DNA from: Streptomyces albireticuli
GTDB taxonomy: Bacteria; Actinomycetota; Actinomycetes; Streptomycetales; Streptomycetaceae
Length of the DNA stretch: 64,000 nt
Direction: 5' to 3'
NCBI RefSeq assembly: GCF_021228125.1
Contig: NZ_JAJQQS010000002.1
Coordinates: 310,001-374,000, forward strand
This document shows, in pieces, positions 54,601 to 64,000 of this stretch (position 1 is its first letter; every line of letters starts with the position of its first letter). A program made the translations under genes and the position numbers. The notes beneath the pieces are model-generated. The model had not been told where the DNA came from. It ran no database searches and saw nothing but the letters and a program-made list of their open reading frames with translations.

Positions 54601-54618
54601 GGTTACTCGTGAGTCACC
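54601..54618 (+). promoter_or_regulatory. Operator-like dyad upstream of the acyl-CoA synthetase gene
   Basis: GGTTACTCGTGAGTCACC is an 18-bp near-perfect inverted repeat (one mismatched pair) located about 8 nt after the predicted transcription start. The TTACTC-GAGT core resembles TetR-family operators seen at fatty-acid genes of actinobacteria, so it may bind an acyl-CoA-responsive repressor. That assignment is from memory of motif style, not a search. Confidence 0.5.
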
Positions 54619-54645
54619 AGTAGGAAATCGGACCGGAGGGACGCC

Positions 54646-56535
<1,890 letters not shown>

Positions 56536-56665
56536 GCGAGCCGGGCCGGATCCGTACGCCGCCGCCCGGGCCCGGGCGGGTCCGCCCGGGGCCGCCCGGG
56601 TCTGCCCGGAGCCGCCCGGTCCGGTCGGCGCCGGGCGACTCCGTCCGATGCCGGACAATGGACCC

Positions 56666-57898
56666 ATGCCTTCCGTACTGCCTGACGGCGAACCCATGCC
56701 CGAGGACGGGGCGCTGCCCCTCCACGCCCTGCGGGGCGCCGGGCAGCGGCCCCTCGGGTTCTACCTGCACGTGCCGTACTGCGCGACACGCTGCGGATAC
56801 TGCGACTTCAACACCTACACCGCGAGTGAGCTGCGCGGTTCCGGCGGCGCGCTCGCGTCCCGGGACAACTACGCGGAGACGGTCGCCGAGGAGATCCGCC
56901 TCGCGCGGAAGGTCCTGGGCGACGACCCGCGCCCGGTGGAGACCGTCTTCGTCGGCGGCGGCACGCCCACGCTGCTGCCCGCCGCCGGCCTCGTACGGAT
57001 GCTGGCCGCGATCCGTGACGAGTTCGGCCTCGCCGACGGCGCGGAGATCACCACCGAGGCCAACCCCGAGTCCGTGGACCCGGCCTACCTGGCCGAGCTG
57101 CGCGCGGGCGGCTTCAACCGGATCTCCTTCGGCATGCAGAGCGCCCGGCAGCACGTCCTGAAGATCCTCGACCGTACGCACACCCCGGGCCGCCCGGAGG
57201 CCTGCGTCGCCGAGGCCAGGGCCGCCGGCTTCGAGCACGTCAACCTCGACCTGATCTACGGCACGCCGGGCGAGTCGGACGACGACTGGCGGGCCTCCCT
57301 GGACGCCGCGCTCGGCGCCGGCCCCGACCACGTCTCCGCCTACGCGCTGATCGTCGAGGAGGGCACCCAGCTCGCCCGGCGGATCCGCCGCGGCGAGGTC
57401 CCCATGACCGACGACGACGTCCACGCCGACCGCTACCTCATCGCCGAGGAGATGCTCACGGCCGCGGGCTTCAGCTGGTACGAGGTCTCCAACTGGGCCA
57501 CCGGCGAGGCAGGCCGCTGCCGTCACAACGAGCTCTACTGGCGCGGCGCGGACTGGTGGGGCGCCGGCCCCGGGGCGCACTCCCACGTGGGGGGCGTGCG
57601 GTGGTGGAACGTCAAGCACCCCGGCGCGTACGCCCAGGCCCTGTCCGAGGGCCGCTCCCCGGGGGCGGGCCGCGAGGTCCTGCCGGACGAGGACCGGCGG
57701 GTGGAGCGGATCCTGCTGGAGCTGCGGCTGATCGACGGCTGCCCGCTGTCGCTGCTGCGGCCGGCCGGGGCGGCGGCGGCCGCGCGGGCCCTGGCGGACG
57801 GCCTGCTCCAGCCGGAGCCGTACGCGGCGGGCCGGGCGGTGCTGACGCTCCAGGGCCGCCTGCTGGCGGACGCGGTGGTCAGGGACCTGGTGGATTAG
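56666..57898 (+). CDS. hemW: Radical SAM haem chaperone HemW (coproporphyrinogen III oxidase-like)
   Basis: HemW proteins bind haem and deliver it to enzymes; they were formerly annotated as oxygen-independent coproporphyrinogen oxidase (HemN). The radical-SAM motif is C39-x3-C43-x2-C46 (VPYCATRCGYCDF). The HemN-type fourth Cys just after the motif is absent (CDF), which favours HemW. Other blocks are FVGGGTPTLL, TTEANPESVD, FGMQSARQHVLKILDRTH and VNLDLIYGTPGES. GACAAT (56654-56659) is 6 nt before ATG 56666, so the transcript is probably leaderless and the 410-residue form is preferred. It follows lepA as in many bacteria. Confidence 0.93.
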   Translation: MPSVLPDGEPMPEDGALPLHALRGAGQRPLGFYLHVPYCATRCGYCDFNTYTASELRGSGGALASRDNYAETVAEEIRLARKVLGDDPRPVETVFVGGGTPTLLPAAGLVRMLAAIRDEFGLADGAEITTEANPESVDPAYLAELRAGGFNRISFGMQSARQHVLKILDRTHTPGRPEACVAEARAAGFEHVNLDLIYGTPGESDDDWRASLDAALGAGPDHVSAYALIVEEGTQLARRIRRGEVPMTDDDVHADRYLIAEEMLTAAGFSWYEVSNWATGEAGRCRHNELYWRGADWWGAGPGAHSHVGGVRWWNVKHPGAYAQALSEGRSPGAGREVLPDEDRRVERILLELRLIDGCPLSLLRPAGAAAAARALADGLLQPEPYAAGRAVLTLQGRLLADAVVRDLVD

Positions 57899-58314
57899 AC
57901 GGGTCTTTTCCCCACCCCGCCCCTTCCCGAACCGGGGGCAAGCCCCCGGGCCCCCGGTTCCGCGTCGACGCGTGGTGGCCTCAATCGCCGGCCGGGCTGG
58001 ATCCCGTTCCTTCCCGCTGCATCCGATATGCGGCTCCGCCGTGTGGCGGGGCTCCGCCCCGGACCCCGGTCCTCAAGCTCCGGACGGACTGAATCGTTGC
58101 CCGGAACCGGGCGAGAAGGCCGCCCTGGCGGGGAAAAAAACCGGCCTGCGGAAAGCCGACCTCGGACAGGGGCACATCTCCAGCCCGGCCGGGGCACCTC
58201 CCAGCGGTAGTCGGGGGAGTCTGAGGCCACCGCGCGTCAGCGCGCAGAAGGGGGCCCGGGGGGGCGAAGCCCCCCGGTTACGGGAAGGGGCGGGTAGGGG
58301 AAAAAGCCCCCCGC
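57899..58314. repeat. Intergenic region with inverted dispersed repeats
   Basis: The 416 nt between convergent hemW and the DUF3097 gene contain no gene. The left end (57905-57960, CCCGCCCCTTCCCGAACCGG then GGGGGCAAGCCCCCGG) is an inverted, diverged copy of the right end (58255-58310). The middle (58040-58100) has GGGGCTCCGCCCCGGACCCC and GTCCTCAAGCTCCGGACGG. The arms could form a very long hairpin ending both genes. Related sequence lies at 29660-29745. Confidence 0.7.
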
Positions 58315-59145
58315 TCACCCCACCGGCACCGTCACGAAGTCGATCAACTCCTCCACCCGCCCCAGCAGCGCCGGCTCCAGATCCTTGTAAGACCCCACCG
58401 ACGACAGGATCCGCTGCCACGCGGCCCCCGTGTTCGACGGCCACCCCAGCGCCGCGCACACCCCCGTCTTCCAGTCCTGCCCACGCGGCACCCGCGGCCA
58501 CTCCGCGATCCCCACCGACGACGGCTTCACCGCCTCCCACACGTCGATATAGGGGTGGCCCACCACGAGTACGTGCTCTCCGGTCACCTCCGCCGCGATC
58601 CGCGACTCCTTCGAGCCCGGCACGAGGTGATCGACCAGGACGCCCAGACGGGCGTCAGGGCCGGGGGAGAAGGAGCGGACGACGGCGGGCAGATCGTCGA
58701 CGCCCTCCAGGTACTCCACGACCACGCCCTCGATGCGCAGGTCGTCGCCCCAGACCCGCTCCACGAGCTCCGCGTCGTGCCGCCCCTCGACATAGATGCG
58801 CCCGGCGCGCGCGATACGCGCACGCGCCCCCGGCACGGCGAGCGAGCCGGACGCCGTCCGCGCCGGCCCCTGGGGCGCCCGCGCGGCGGCCGGGCGTACG
58901 AGCGTGACGACGCGCCCCTCCAGCAGGAAGCCCCGCGGCTCCAGCGGGAAGACCCGGTGCTTGCCGAAGCGGTCCTCCAGGGTCACGGTGAGCCCCTGGG
59001 CCGTCTTCTCGCTGCGGATCACCGCTCCGCAGAAGCCCGTGGACACCTCCTCGACCACCAGGCCGGGATCCGCGGGCACCTCGGGCGCGGGCTGCTGACG
59101 CTTCCACGGAGGGGTGAGGTCCGGTCCGTATTGTCTGCTGCGCAT
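58315..59145 (-). CDS. DUF3097 family protein
   Basis: This 276-residue actinobacterial protein has a central Toprim-like pattern: IYVEGRHDAELVERVWGDDL followed by VVVEYLEGVDDLP and LGVLVDHLVPGSKESRI, the Glu and Asp-x-Asp-like acids expected of that fold. An N-terminal beta-rich segment has GFCGAVIRSEKTAQGLTVTLEDRFGKHRVFPL. A nucleic-acid role is plausible but unproven. ATG 59145 (MRSRQYGPDLTPPW) is preferred to ATG 59154 because CAGAAT lies 7 nt upstream on the minus strand and homologues, as I recall, start there. Confidence 0.88.
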   Translation of the reverse strand: MRSRQYGPDLTPPWKRQQPAPEVPADPGLVVEEVSTGFCGAVIRSEKTAQGLTVTLEDRFGKHRVFPLEPRGFLLEGRVVTLVRPAAARAPQGPARTASGSLAVPGARARIARAGRIYVEGRHDAELVERVWGDDLRIEGVVVEYLEGVDDLPAVVRSFSPGPDARLGVLVDHLVPGSKESRIAAEVTGEHVLVVGHPYIDVWEAVKPSSVGIAEWPRVPRGQDWKTGVCAALGWPSNTGAAWQRILSSVGSYKDLEPALLGRVEELIDFVTVPVG

Positions 59146-59243
59146 GGGTGCCATTCTGCGGGGTGAACCGGGGGGACGGGATCTTGCTGCGCGCCCCGCC
59201 CTCCTTCAGGTGAGTCACGGGCGACGCCCCACCCCTCACCGGG

Positions 59244-59975
59244 TCACGACACGCCGAACCGCTCCGCCAGCGCGTCCCGTTGCGCGCGCACGAACCGCGC
59301 GTCCACCACCGCCCCGTGCCCCGGCACGTAGACCGCGTCCTCGCCGCCCAGCGCCAGCAGCCGGTCCAGGGCGGCCGGCCACTGGCGGGGGAGCGCGTCC
59401 GGCCCGGCCTGCGGTTCGCCGGACTCCTCGACCAGGTCGCCGCAGAAGACGACCTCGGGCGCCCCGCCCGTGCCCGCGACGAACACGGCCAGGTCGTGCG
59501 CCGTGTGCCCCGGTCCGATGTTGGCCAGCAGCACCTGCCGGCCGCCGCCCAGGTCTAGGGTGAGCTCGCCGGAGACCTGGTGGTGGGGGCGTACGAGCAG
59601 CTCGGCCGCGCCCGCCGCGGCCTCCGGCTCCACCCCGTGCCGCACCGCGTCCCGGCGCAGCTCCTCGCGCTCGCGCTCCAGCAGCTCGGCGAGCCCCACC
59701 GCCCCGTACACCTCGACCCCGGAGAACGCGGCCGTCCCGAAGACATGATCGAAATGGGGGTGGGTCAGAGCGATATGCGTCACTGCGCGCCCGAAGATCT
59801 CGCGCACGTCCCGGCGGACCTCGGCGCCCTCCCGGACGGTCGCGCCGGTGTCCACGAGCAGCATGCCGTCCGCCCCCGCGACCACCCCGATCGTGGCGTC
59901 CCACCCGGGCATTCTGCGGCGCGCGACCCCTGGCGCGAGCCTCTCCCAACGCGCGGTCGCCTCATCGCTCTCCAT
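59244..59975 (-). CDS. MBL-fold metallo-hydrolase
   Basis: This 243-residue metallo-beta-lactamase-fold protein has the full binuclear metal-binding set: THPHFDHVFG, GPGHTAHDLAVF, FCGDLVEESG and VPGHGAVVDA. The fold includes beta-lactamases, lactonases and glyoxalase II; the substrate cannot be deduced. No signal peptide is seen, so it is cytoplasmic. It is divergent from the hrcA operon and 98 nt upstream of the DUF3097 gene on the same strand. Confidence 0.92.
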   Translation of the reverse strand: MESDEATARWERLAPGVARRRMPGWDATIGVVAGADGMLLVDTGATVREGAEVRRDVREIFGRAVTHIALTHPHFDHVFGTAAFSGVEVYGAVGLAELLEREREELRRDAVRHGVEPEAAAGAAELLVRPHHQVSGELTLDLGGGRQVLLANIGPGHTAHDLAVFVAGTGGAPEVVFCGDLVEESGEPQAGPDALPRQWPAALDRLLALGGEDAVYVPGHGAVVDARFVRAQRDALAERFGVS

Positions 59976-60061
59976 ACCCGGACGCTATCCGGAGCGCGGT
60001 ACGGTTGCCCGCCCGGCGGGCATACGGCAGGTGTGCGGCGGGCGCCCGGCGGGGACGGCTC

Positions 60062-60092
60062 TTGCCCTGGCCGTGGTCGGCGGCCGTACACT
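60062..60092 (+). promoter_or_regulatory. Candidate promoter of hrcA-dnaJ2
   Basis: TTGCCC (60062-60067) and TACACT (60087-60092) are separated by 19 nt. Transcription would begin near 60099, a few bases before the CIRCE element. Confidence 0.5.
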
Positions 60093-60104
60093 GGCTGGAG
60101 GTAT

Positions 60105-60131
60105 CTGGCACTCGTGACCATTGAGTGCCAG
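60105..60131 (+). promoter_or_regulatory. CIRCE element (HrcA operator)
   Basis: CTGGCACTC, a 9-nt spacer and GAGTGCCAG form a perfect 9-bp inverted repeat with the exact CIRCE spacing (consensus TTAGCACTC-N9-GAGTGCTAA). Placed just after the predicted start site and 38 nt before hrcA, it implies that HrcA represses its own operon until heat shock. Confidence 0.93.
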
Positions 60132-60169
60132 GGACGGAAACCGTAGGACGGCTGGACTGGAGGTGCGCG

Positions 60170-61186
60170 GTGCTGAGCGAACGCAGGCTCGAGGTGTTGC
60201 GCGCCATCGTCCAGGACTATGTGGGCACCGAGGAGCCGGTGGGCTCCAAGGCCCTCACCGAGCGGCACCGCCTGGGAGTCTCCCCGGCGACGGTGCGCAA
60301 CGACATGGCCGCGCTGGAGGACGAGGGCTTCATCGCCCAGCCCCACACGAGCGCCGGCCGCATCCCGACCGACAAGGGCTACCGCCTCTTCGTCGACAAA
60401 CTGGCGGGCGTCAAGCCCCTGTCGACGCCGGAGCGGCGGGCCATCCACAACTTCCTCGACGGCGCCGTCGATCTCGACGACGTGGTGGGCCGCACGGTCC
60501 GGCTGCTCGCGCAGCTGACCCGGCAGGTCGCGGTGGTGCAGTATCCGTCGCTCACCCGCTCGACGGTGCGCCATGTGGAGCTGCTCTCGCTCGCTCCCGC
60601 CCGCGTCATGCTCGTACTGATCACGGACACCGGCCGGGTCGAGCAGCGCATGGTCGACTGCCCGGCCCCGATCGGCGAGAACTCTCTCGCGGACCTGCGG
60701 GCGCGGCTGAACAGCCGGGTCGTCGGGCGGCGGTTCGCGGATGTGCCGCAGCTGGTGCAGGACCTCACCGACTCCTTCGAGCAGGAGGATCGCGGAACCG
60801 TTTCCACAGTCCTCGCGACCCTGCTGGAGACCCTGGTCGAGGAGACCGAGGAACGGCTGATGATCGGCGGCACCGCCAATCTCACCCGCTTCGGCCATGA
60901 CTTCCCTCTGATGATCCGGCCCGTGCTGGAGGCGTTGGAGGAGCAGGTCGTGCTGCTCAAGCTGCTCGGCGAGGCCAAGGATTCGGGCATGACGGTGCGG
61001 ATCGGTCATGAGAACGCTCATGAGGGACTGAACTCCACATCGGTCGTCGCCGTCGGCTACGGTTCGGGCGACGAGGCAGTCGCCAAACTCGGCGTGGTCG
61101 GACCGACCCGCATGGACTACCCCGGAACGATGGGAGCGGTACGCGCAGTGGCACGTTACGTCGGACAGATCCTGGCGGAGTCGTAA
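60170..61186 (+). CDS. hrcA: Heat-inducible transcription repressor HrcA
   Basis: HrcA binds CIRCE and represses chaperone genes; its folding depends on GroEL, giving feedback. The N-terminal winged helix (about 1-90) has [28 protein letters not shown] and [36 protein letters not shown]. The C-terminal GAF-like domain ends with [26 protein letters not shown] 60170 with GGAGG 6 nt upstream is preferred to an upstream ATG at 60125 that overlaps the CIRCE element. dnaJ2 starts at the next base after the stop. Confidence 0.97.
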   Translation: MLSERRLEVLRAIVQDYVGTEEPVGSKALTERHRLGVSPATVRNDMAALEDEGFIAQPHTSAGRIPTDKGYRLFVDKLAGVKPLSTPERRAIHNFLDGAVDLDDVVGRTVRLLAQLTRQVAVVQYPSLTRSTVRHVELLSLAPARVMLVLITDTGRVEQRMVDCPAPIGENSLADLRARLNSRVVGRRFADVPQLVQDLTDSFEQEDRGTVSTVLATLLETLVEETEERLMIGGTANLTRFGHDFPLMIRPVLEALEEQVVLLKLLGEAKDSGMTVRIGHENAHEGLNSTSVVAVGYGSGDEAVAKLGVVGPTRMDYPGTMGAVRAVARYVGQILAES

Positions 61187-62326
61187 GTGGCCACGGATTA
61201 CTACGCGGTCCTGGGCGTACGGCGCGATGCCTCGCAGGACGAGATCAAGAAGGCCTTCCGCCGACTCGCCCGCGAGCTGCACCCGGACGTCAATCCGGAC
61301 CCGAAGACCCAGGAGCGGTTCAAGGAGATCAACGCCGCTTACGAGGTGCTCTCGGACCCGCAGAAGAAGCAGGTCTACGACCTCGGTGGCGACCCGCTCT
61401 CGGCCTCCGGCGGTGCCGGTGGCGGGGCCGGCGGCTTCGGCGCGGGCTTCGGCAACTTCTCCGACATCATGGACGCCTTCTTCGGCCAGGCCTCGCAGCG
61501 CGGACCGCGCTCGCGCACCCGCCGCGGCCAGGACGCCATGATCCGCCTGGAGATCAGCCTCAACGACGCGACGTTCGGGACGACCAAGGAGATCCAGGTC
61601 GACACCGCCGTCGTCTGCACCACGTGCAGCGGCGAGGGCGCGGCCCCCGGCACCTCCGCGCAGACCTGTGACATGTGCCGCGGCCGCGGTGAGGTCTCGC
61701 AGGTCACCCGGTCGTTCCTCGGCCAGGTCATGACGTCGCGGCCGTGCCCGCAGTGCCAGGGCTTCGGCACCGTGGTGCCGACCCCGTGCCCGGAGTGCGC
61801 CGGCGACGGCCGCGTCCGCTCGCGCCGCACCCTGACGGTCAAGATCCCCGCCGGTGTCGACAACGGCACCCGCATCCAGCTCGCGGGCGAGGGCGAGGTC
61901 GGCCCCGGCGGCGGCCCTGCCGGCGATCTCTACGTCGAGATCCACGAGACCCCGCACCCCACCTTCCAGCGCCGCGGCGACGACCTGCACTGCACGGTCA
62001 CCATCCCGATGACGGCCGCGGCCCTCGGCACCAAGGTGCCGCTGGAGACCCTGGACGGCATCGAGGAGATCGACATCCGGCCGGGCACCCAGTCCGGCCA
62101 GTCGATCCCGCTGCACCAGCGCGGCGTCACGCACCTGCGCGGCGGCGGGCGCGGTGACCTCATCGTGCACGTCGAGGTGATCACCCCCAGCAAGCTGGAC
62201 CCGCAGCAGGAGGACCTGCTGCGCCAGCTCGCGAAGCTGCGCGGCGAGGAGCGCCCGATGGGCGAGTTCAAGCCGGGGCAGCAGGGGCTGTTCTCGCGCC
62301 TGAAGGACGCGTTCAACGGCCGCTAG
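61187..62326 (+). CDS. dnaJ2: Chaperone DnaJ (DnaJ2 type)
   Basis: This type I J-protein stimulates DnaK ATPase and holds unfolded clients. The J domain carries H32-P33-D34. A Gly/Phe-rich linker (about 70-90) is followed by a four-repeat zinc domain ([32 protein letters not shown]), then beta-sandwich substrate domains. The 379-residue length is typical. It begins with GTG directly after the hrcA stop, so it is co-regulated through CIRCE. The other Streptomyces dnaJ is in the dnaK operon, hence the name dnaJ2. Confidence 0.96.
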   Translation: MATDYYAVLGVRRDASQDEIKKAFRRLARELHPDVNPDPKTQERFKEINAAYEVLSDPQKKQVYDLGGDPLSASGGAGGGAGGFGAGFGNFSDIMDAFFGQASQRGPRSRTRRGQDAMIRLEISLNDATFGTTKEIQVDTAVVCTTCSGEGAAPGTSAQTCDMCRGRGEVSQVTRSFLGQVMTSRPCPQCQGFGTVVPTPCPECAGDGRVRSRRTLTVKIPAGVDNGTRIQLAGEGEVGPGGGPAGDLYVEIHETPHPTFQRRGDDLHCTVTIPMTAAALGTKVPLETLDGIEEIDIRPGTQSGQSIPLHQRGVTHLRGGGRGDLIVHVEVITPSKLDPQQEDLLRQLAKLRGEERPMGEFKPGQQGLFSRLKDAFNGR

Positions 62327-62605
62327 ACGGCAGCGTCGGCCGATGTCCCGGCGTCCGCGTCTCGGCGTTCGCGTCTTGGCGTCGGCGTTCGCGGAGGCAT
62401 CGGCGAGGCGTCAGGCGGTCAGCAAGGCATCAGGCGACCGGGCTCCGGCCCGGTCCCGCCGTCCGGCCCCGGTCCGGCAGGTTCTCATGCCGGAGCGGGG
62501 CCGGACGCATGTCCCGGGGCTTCCCTGATGTACGTCCCGGGCGCTCCCCGGGCCTCCTTCCCGGTCGGGGTCGGCGCGTCCCCCCGGGCGTGACACGATG
62601 TGGTC

Positions 62606-63787
62606 ATGGCCTTTGAATCCAGGGGAGCCACCACGCTGACCGGTCTGTACCGGCACCCGATCGTGCAGGCCCCCATGGCGGGCGGCCCCTCCTGCCCGGC
62701 GCTCGCGGCGGCCGTCTCCGAAGCCGGCGGGCTCGGCAGCCTGGCGGCCGGTTACAAGACCCCCGCGGCGATGTACGAGGAGATCAAGCAGCTCCGGGCC
62801 CGTACCGCCGCCCCCTTCGGCGTGAACCTCTTCATGCCGCAGCCCCCCGCCACCGACCCGGCCGCCGTCGAGGTCTACGCCGAGCAGCTGGCCGGCGAGG
62901 CCGCCTGGTACGGCACGCCGCTGGGCGACACCGACCGGCCGTGCGACGACGCCTACGACGCCAAGCTGGCCATCCTCCTCGACGACCCCGTGCCCCTGGT
63001 CTCCTTCACCTTCGGCTGCCCGGCCCCGGCGGTGGTCGAGGCGCTGGCGGGCGTCGGCACGGTGACGGTCGTGACCGTCACCTCCGTCGCCGAGGCGCGT
63101 GCCGCGCACGCGGCGGGCGCCGACGCCCTGTGCGTCCAGGGCACGGAGGCCGGCGGCCACCAGGGCACCCACCACGACGACCCGCACCTGGACGGCACCG
63201 GCGCGGGCGTCGGCCTGCTGACCCTGCTGGCGGAGATCGGCGAGGCCGTGGACCTCCCCATGATCGCCGCGGGCGGTCTGATGCGGGGCGCCCAGATCGC
63301 CGCCGTGCTCGCGGCCGGCGCCGTCGCGGCCCAGCTCGGCACGGCCTTCGTGCCCTGCCCCGAGTCCGGCGCCCACGACCTGCACAAGCGGGCCCTGACC
63401 GACCCCGAGCCGGTCTTCACCGGCACCGAACTGACCCGCGCCTTCTCGGGCCGCCCGGCCCGTGGCCTGGTGAACCGTTTCCTCCGGGAACACGGCCCGT
63501 ACGCCCCCGCGGCGTACCCTCAGGTCCACTACCTCACTTCCGGTCTGCGCAAGGCGGCCGCGGCGGCGGGCGACCCGCAGGGGATGAACCTCTGGGCGGG
63601 CCAGGGCCACCGGCTGTCCCGGGAACTCCCGGCCGCGCGGCTGGTGGAGGTGCTGGCCGCCGAGCTGGCGGCGGCACGCGGGGCGGACCGGCCGCCCGCC
63701 CGGGGCGAGGGGTACGGAACCGCCGGGCACGCAACCGCCGGGCAGGGCGGCGAGCAGAACAGAACGACGCGAGGGAGCGAGTCATGA
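62606..63787 (+). CDS. Nitronate monooxygenase family FMN protein (2-nitropropane dioxygenase-like)
   Basis: This TIM-barrel flavoprotein of 393 residues has HPIVQAPMAGG at the N-terminus, FGVNLFMPQP, DALCVQGTEAGGHQGTH (FMN phosphate and catalytic-His region) and MIAAGGLMRGAQIAAVLAAGA. Family members oxidise alkyl nitronates such as propionate 3-nitronate, but some have other substrates. ATG 62606 is chosen because CACGAT (62594-62599) lies 6 nt before it. The C-terminal 45 residues are Gly/Ala/Arg-rich. The stop overlaps the rsmE start as ATGA. Confidence 0.92.
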   Translation: MAFESRGATTLTGLYRHPIVQAPMAGGPSCPALAAAVSEAGGLGSLAAGYKTPAAMYEEIKQLRARTAAPFGVNLFMPQPPATDPAAVEVYAEQLAGEAAWYGTPLGDTDRPCDDAYDAKLAILLDDPVPLVSFTFGCPAPAVVEALAGVGTVTVVTVTSVAEARAAHAAGADALCVQGTEAGGHQGTHHDDPHLDGTGAGVGLLTLLAEIGEAVDLPMIAAGGLMRGAQIAAVLAAGAVAAQLGTAFVPCPESGAHDLHKRALTDPEPVFTGTELTRAFSGRPARGLVNRFLREHGPYAPAAYPQVHYLTSGLRKAAAAAGDPQGMNLWAGQGHRLSRELPAARLVEVLAAELAAARGADRPPARGEGYGTAGHATAGQGGEQNRTTRGSES

Positions 63788-64000
63788 CAGCGCCGGTGTT
63801 CCTGGTCGAGGAGGGTGCCCTCACGGGCGTCTTCCCCGGCACCGTCTTCCCGCTCTCGGGCCCGGAGGGCCGGCACGCCGTCTCCGTGCGCCGGCTGCGC
63901 GTGGGTGAGGAGATCGTCCTGACGGACGGCGAGGGCACGGGTGCGTTCGGCACCGTGGCCGCGGTCGAGGGCAAGGACCGGCTGGACGTCGCGGTCACCT
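63784..64000 (+). CDS. rsmE: 16S rRNA (uracil-1498-N3)-methyltransferase, N-terminal part
   Basis: Only the first 72 residues lie in the window: MTAPVFLVEEGALTGVFPG and the PUA-like LSGPEGRHAVSVRRLRVGEEIVLTDGEG, characteristic of RsmE. The full enzyme methylates N3 of U1498 in 16S rRNA with a SPOUT domain beyond the window. It overlaps the upstream gene by 4 nt (ATGA). Its position after hrcA-dnaJ is common in bacteria, with the monooxygenase gene inserted here. Confidence 0.9.
   Translation, partial: MTAPVFLVEEGALTGVFPGTVFPLSGPEGRHAVSVRRLRVGEEIVLTDGEGTGAFGTVAAVEGKDRLDVAVT

Overview
This is an uninterrupted, very GC-rich stretch of actinobacterial chromosome, almost certainly Streptomyces or a close relative. 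Coding frames show strong third-position G/C. Many genes start with GTG and have a TANNNT box 6-8 nt upstream, as expected of leaderless transcripts. The gene order folC-ndk-mreBCD-pbp2-rodA ... rne-rplU-rpmA-obg-proB-proA-nadD-rsfS ... leuS-comEA-comEC-holA-rpsT-lepA-hemW-hrcA-dnaJ2 is, from memory, the conserved Streptomyces core. I see no insertion sequence, prophage, CRISPR array or biosynthetic cluster.

Layout. 1-10.1 kb: the 3' end of a class B penicillin-binding protein, folC, a small membrane protein, ndk, then the wall-growth cluster mreB, mreC, mreD, PBP2 and rodA. 10.2-14.8 kb: a CYTH-CHAD phosphate-binding protein and a radical-SAM protein with its DUF2344 partner, the latter apparently starting at CTG. 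15-21.5 kb: a very large RNase E/G with repetitive flanks, ribosomal proteins L21 and L27, and the GTPase Obg. 21.9-27.7 kb: a CDP-glycerol-transferase-like membrane protein on the minus strand, then proB, a conserved unknown gene and proA. 27.8-31.5 kb: two single-pass membrane proteins sharing a VVFDExFVR motif, an M48 protease and two tiny membrane proteins. 31.6-35.1 kb: nadD, an LCP-like LytR_C protein, rsfS and a histidine phosphatase. 35.25-37.9 kb: two identical tRNA-Ala(GGC) genes bracketing a zinc-ribbon gene and a cytoplasmic multicopper oxidase. 38-40 kb: a NuoF-like redox protein with a fused ferredoxin domain, coupled to a small membrane protein. 40.5-43.6 kb: leuS behind what looks like a leucine attenuator (12-codon leader peptide with Leu-Leu-Leu, then an intrinsic terminator). 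43.8-64 kb: a coiled-coil membrane protein, DegV, ComEA, ComEC with a 15-unit hexanucleotide repeat, arylamine N-acetyltransferase, an RraB-like protein, holA, rpsT, lepA, an acyl-CoA synthetase behind an operator-like dyad, hemW, DUF3097, a metallo-hydrolase, hrcA with a perfect CIRCE element, dnaJ2, a nitronate monooxygenase and the start of rsmE.

Functional themes are apical cell-wall synthesis (MreBCD/PBP2/RodA, the LCP-like protein, the glycerophosphotransferase-like protein), RNA and ribosome maturation (RNase E, L21/L27/S20, Obg, RsfS, LepA, RsmE, a possible RNase E inhibitor), proline and NAD synthesis, and heat-shock control. The most interesting items are the leuS leader, the VVFDE-motif pair, the radical-SAM/DUF2344/RNase E neighbourhood, the ComEC microsatellite, and arrays of hairpin-arm repeats beside obg and leuS. 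Residue numbers were counted by hand and may be off by one or two.
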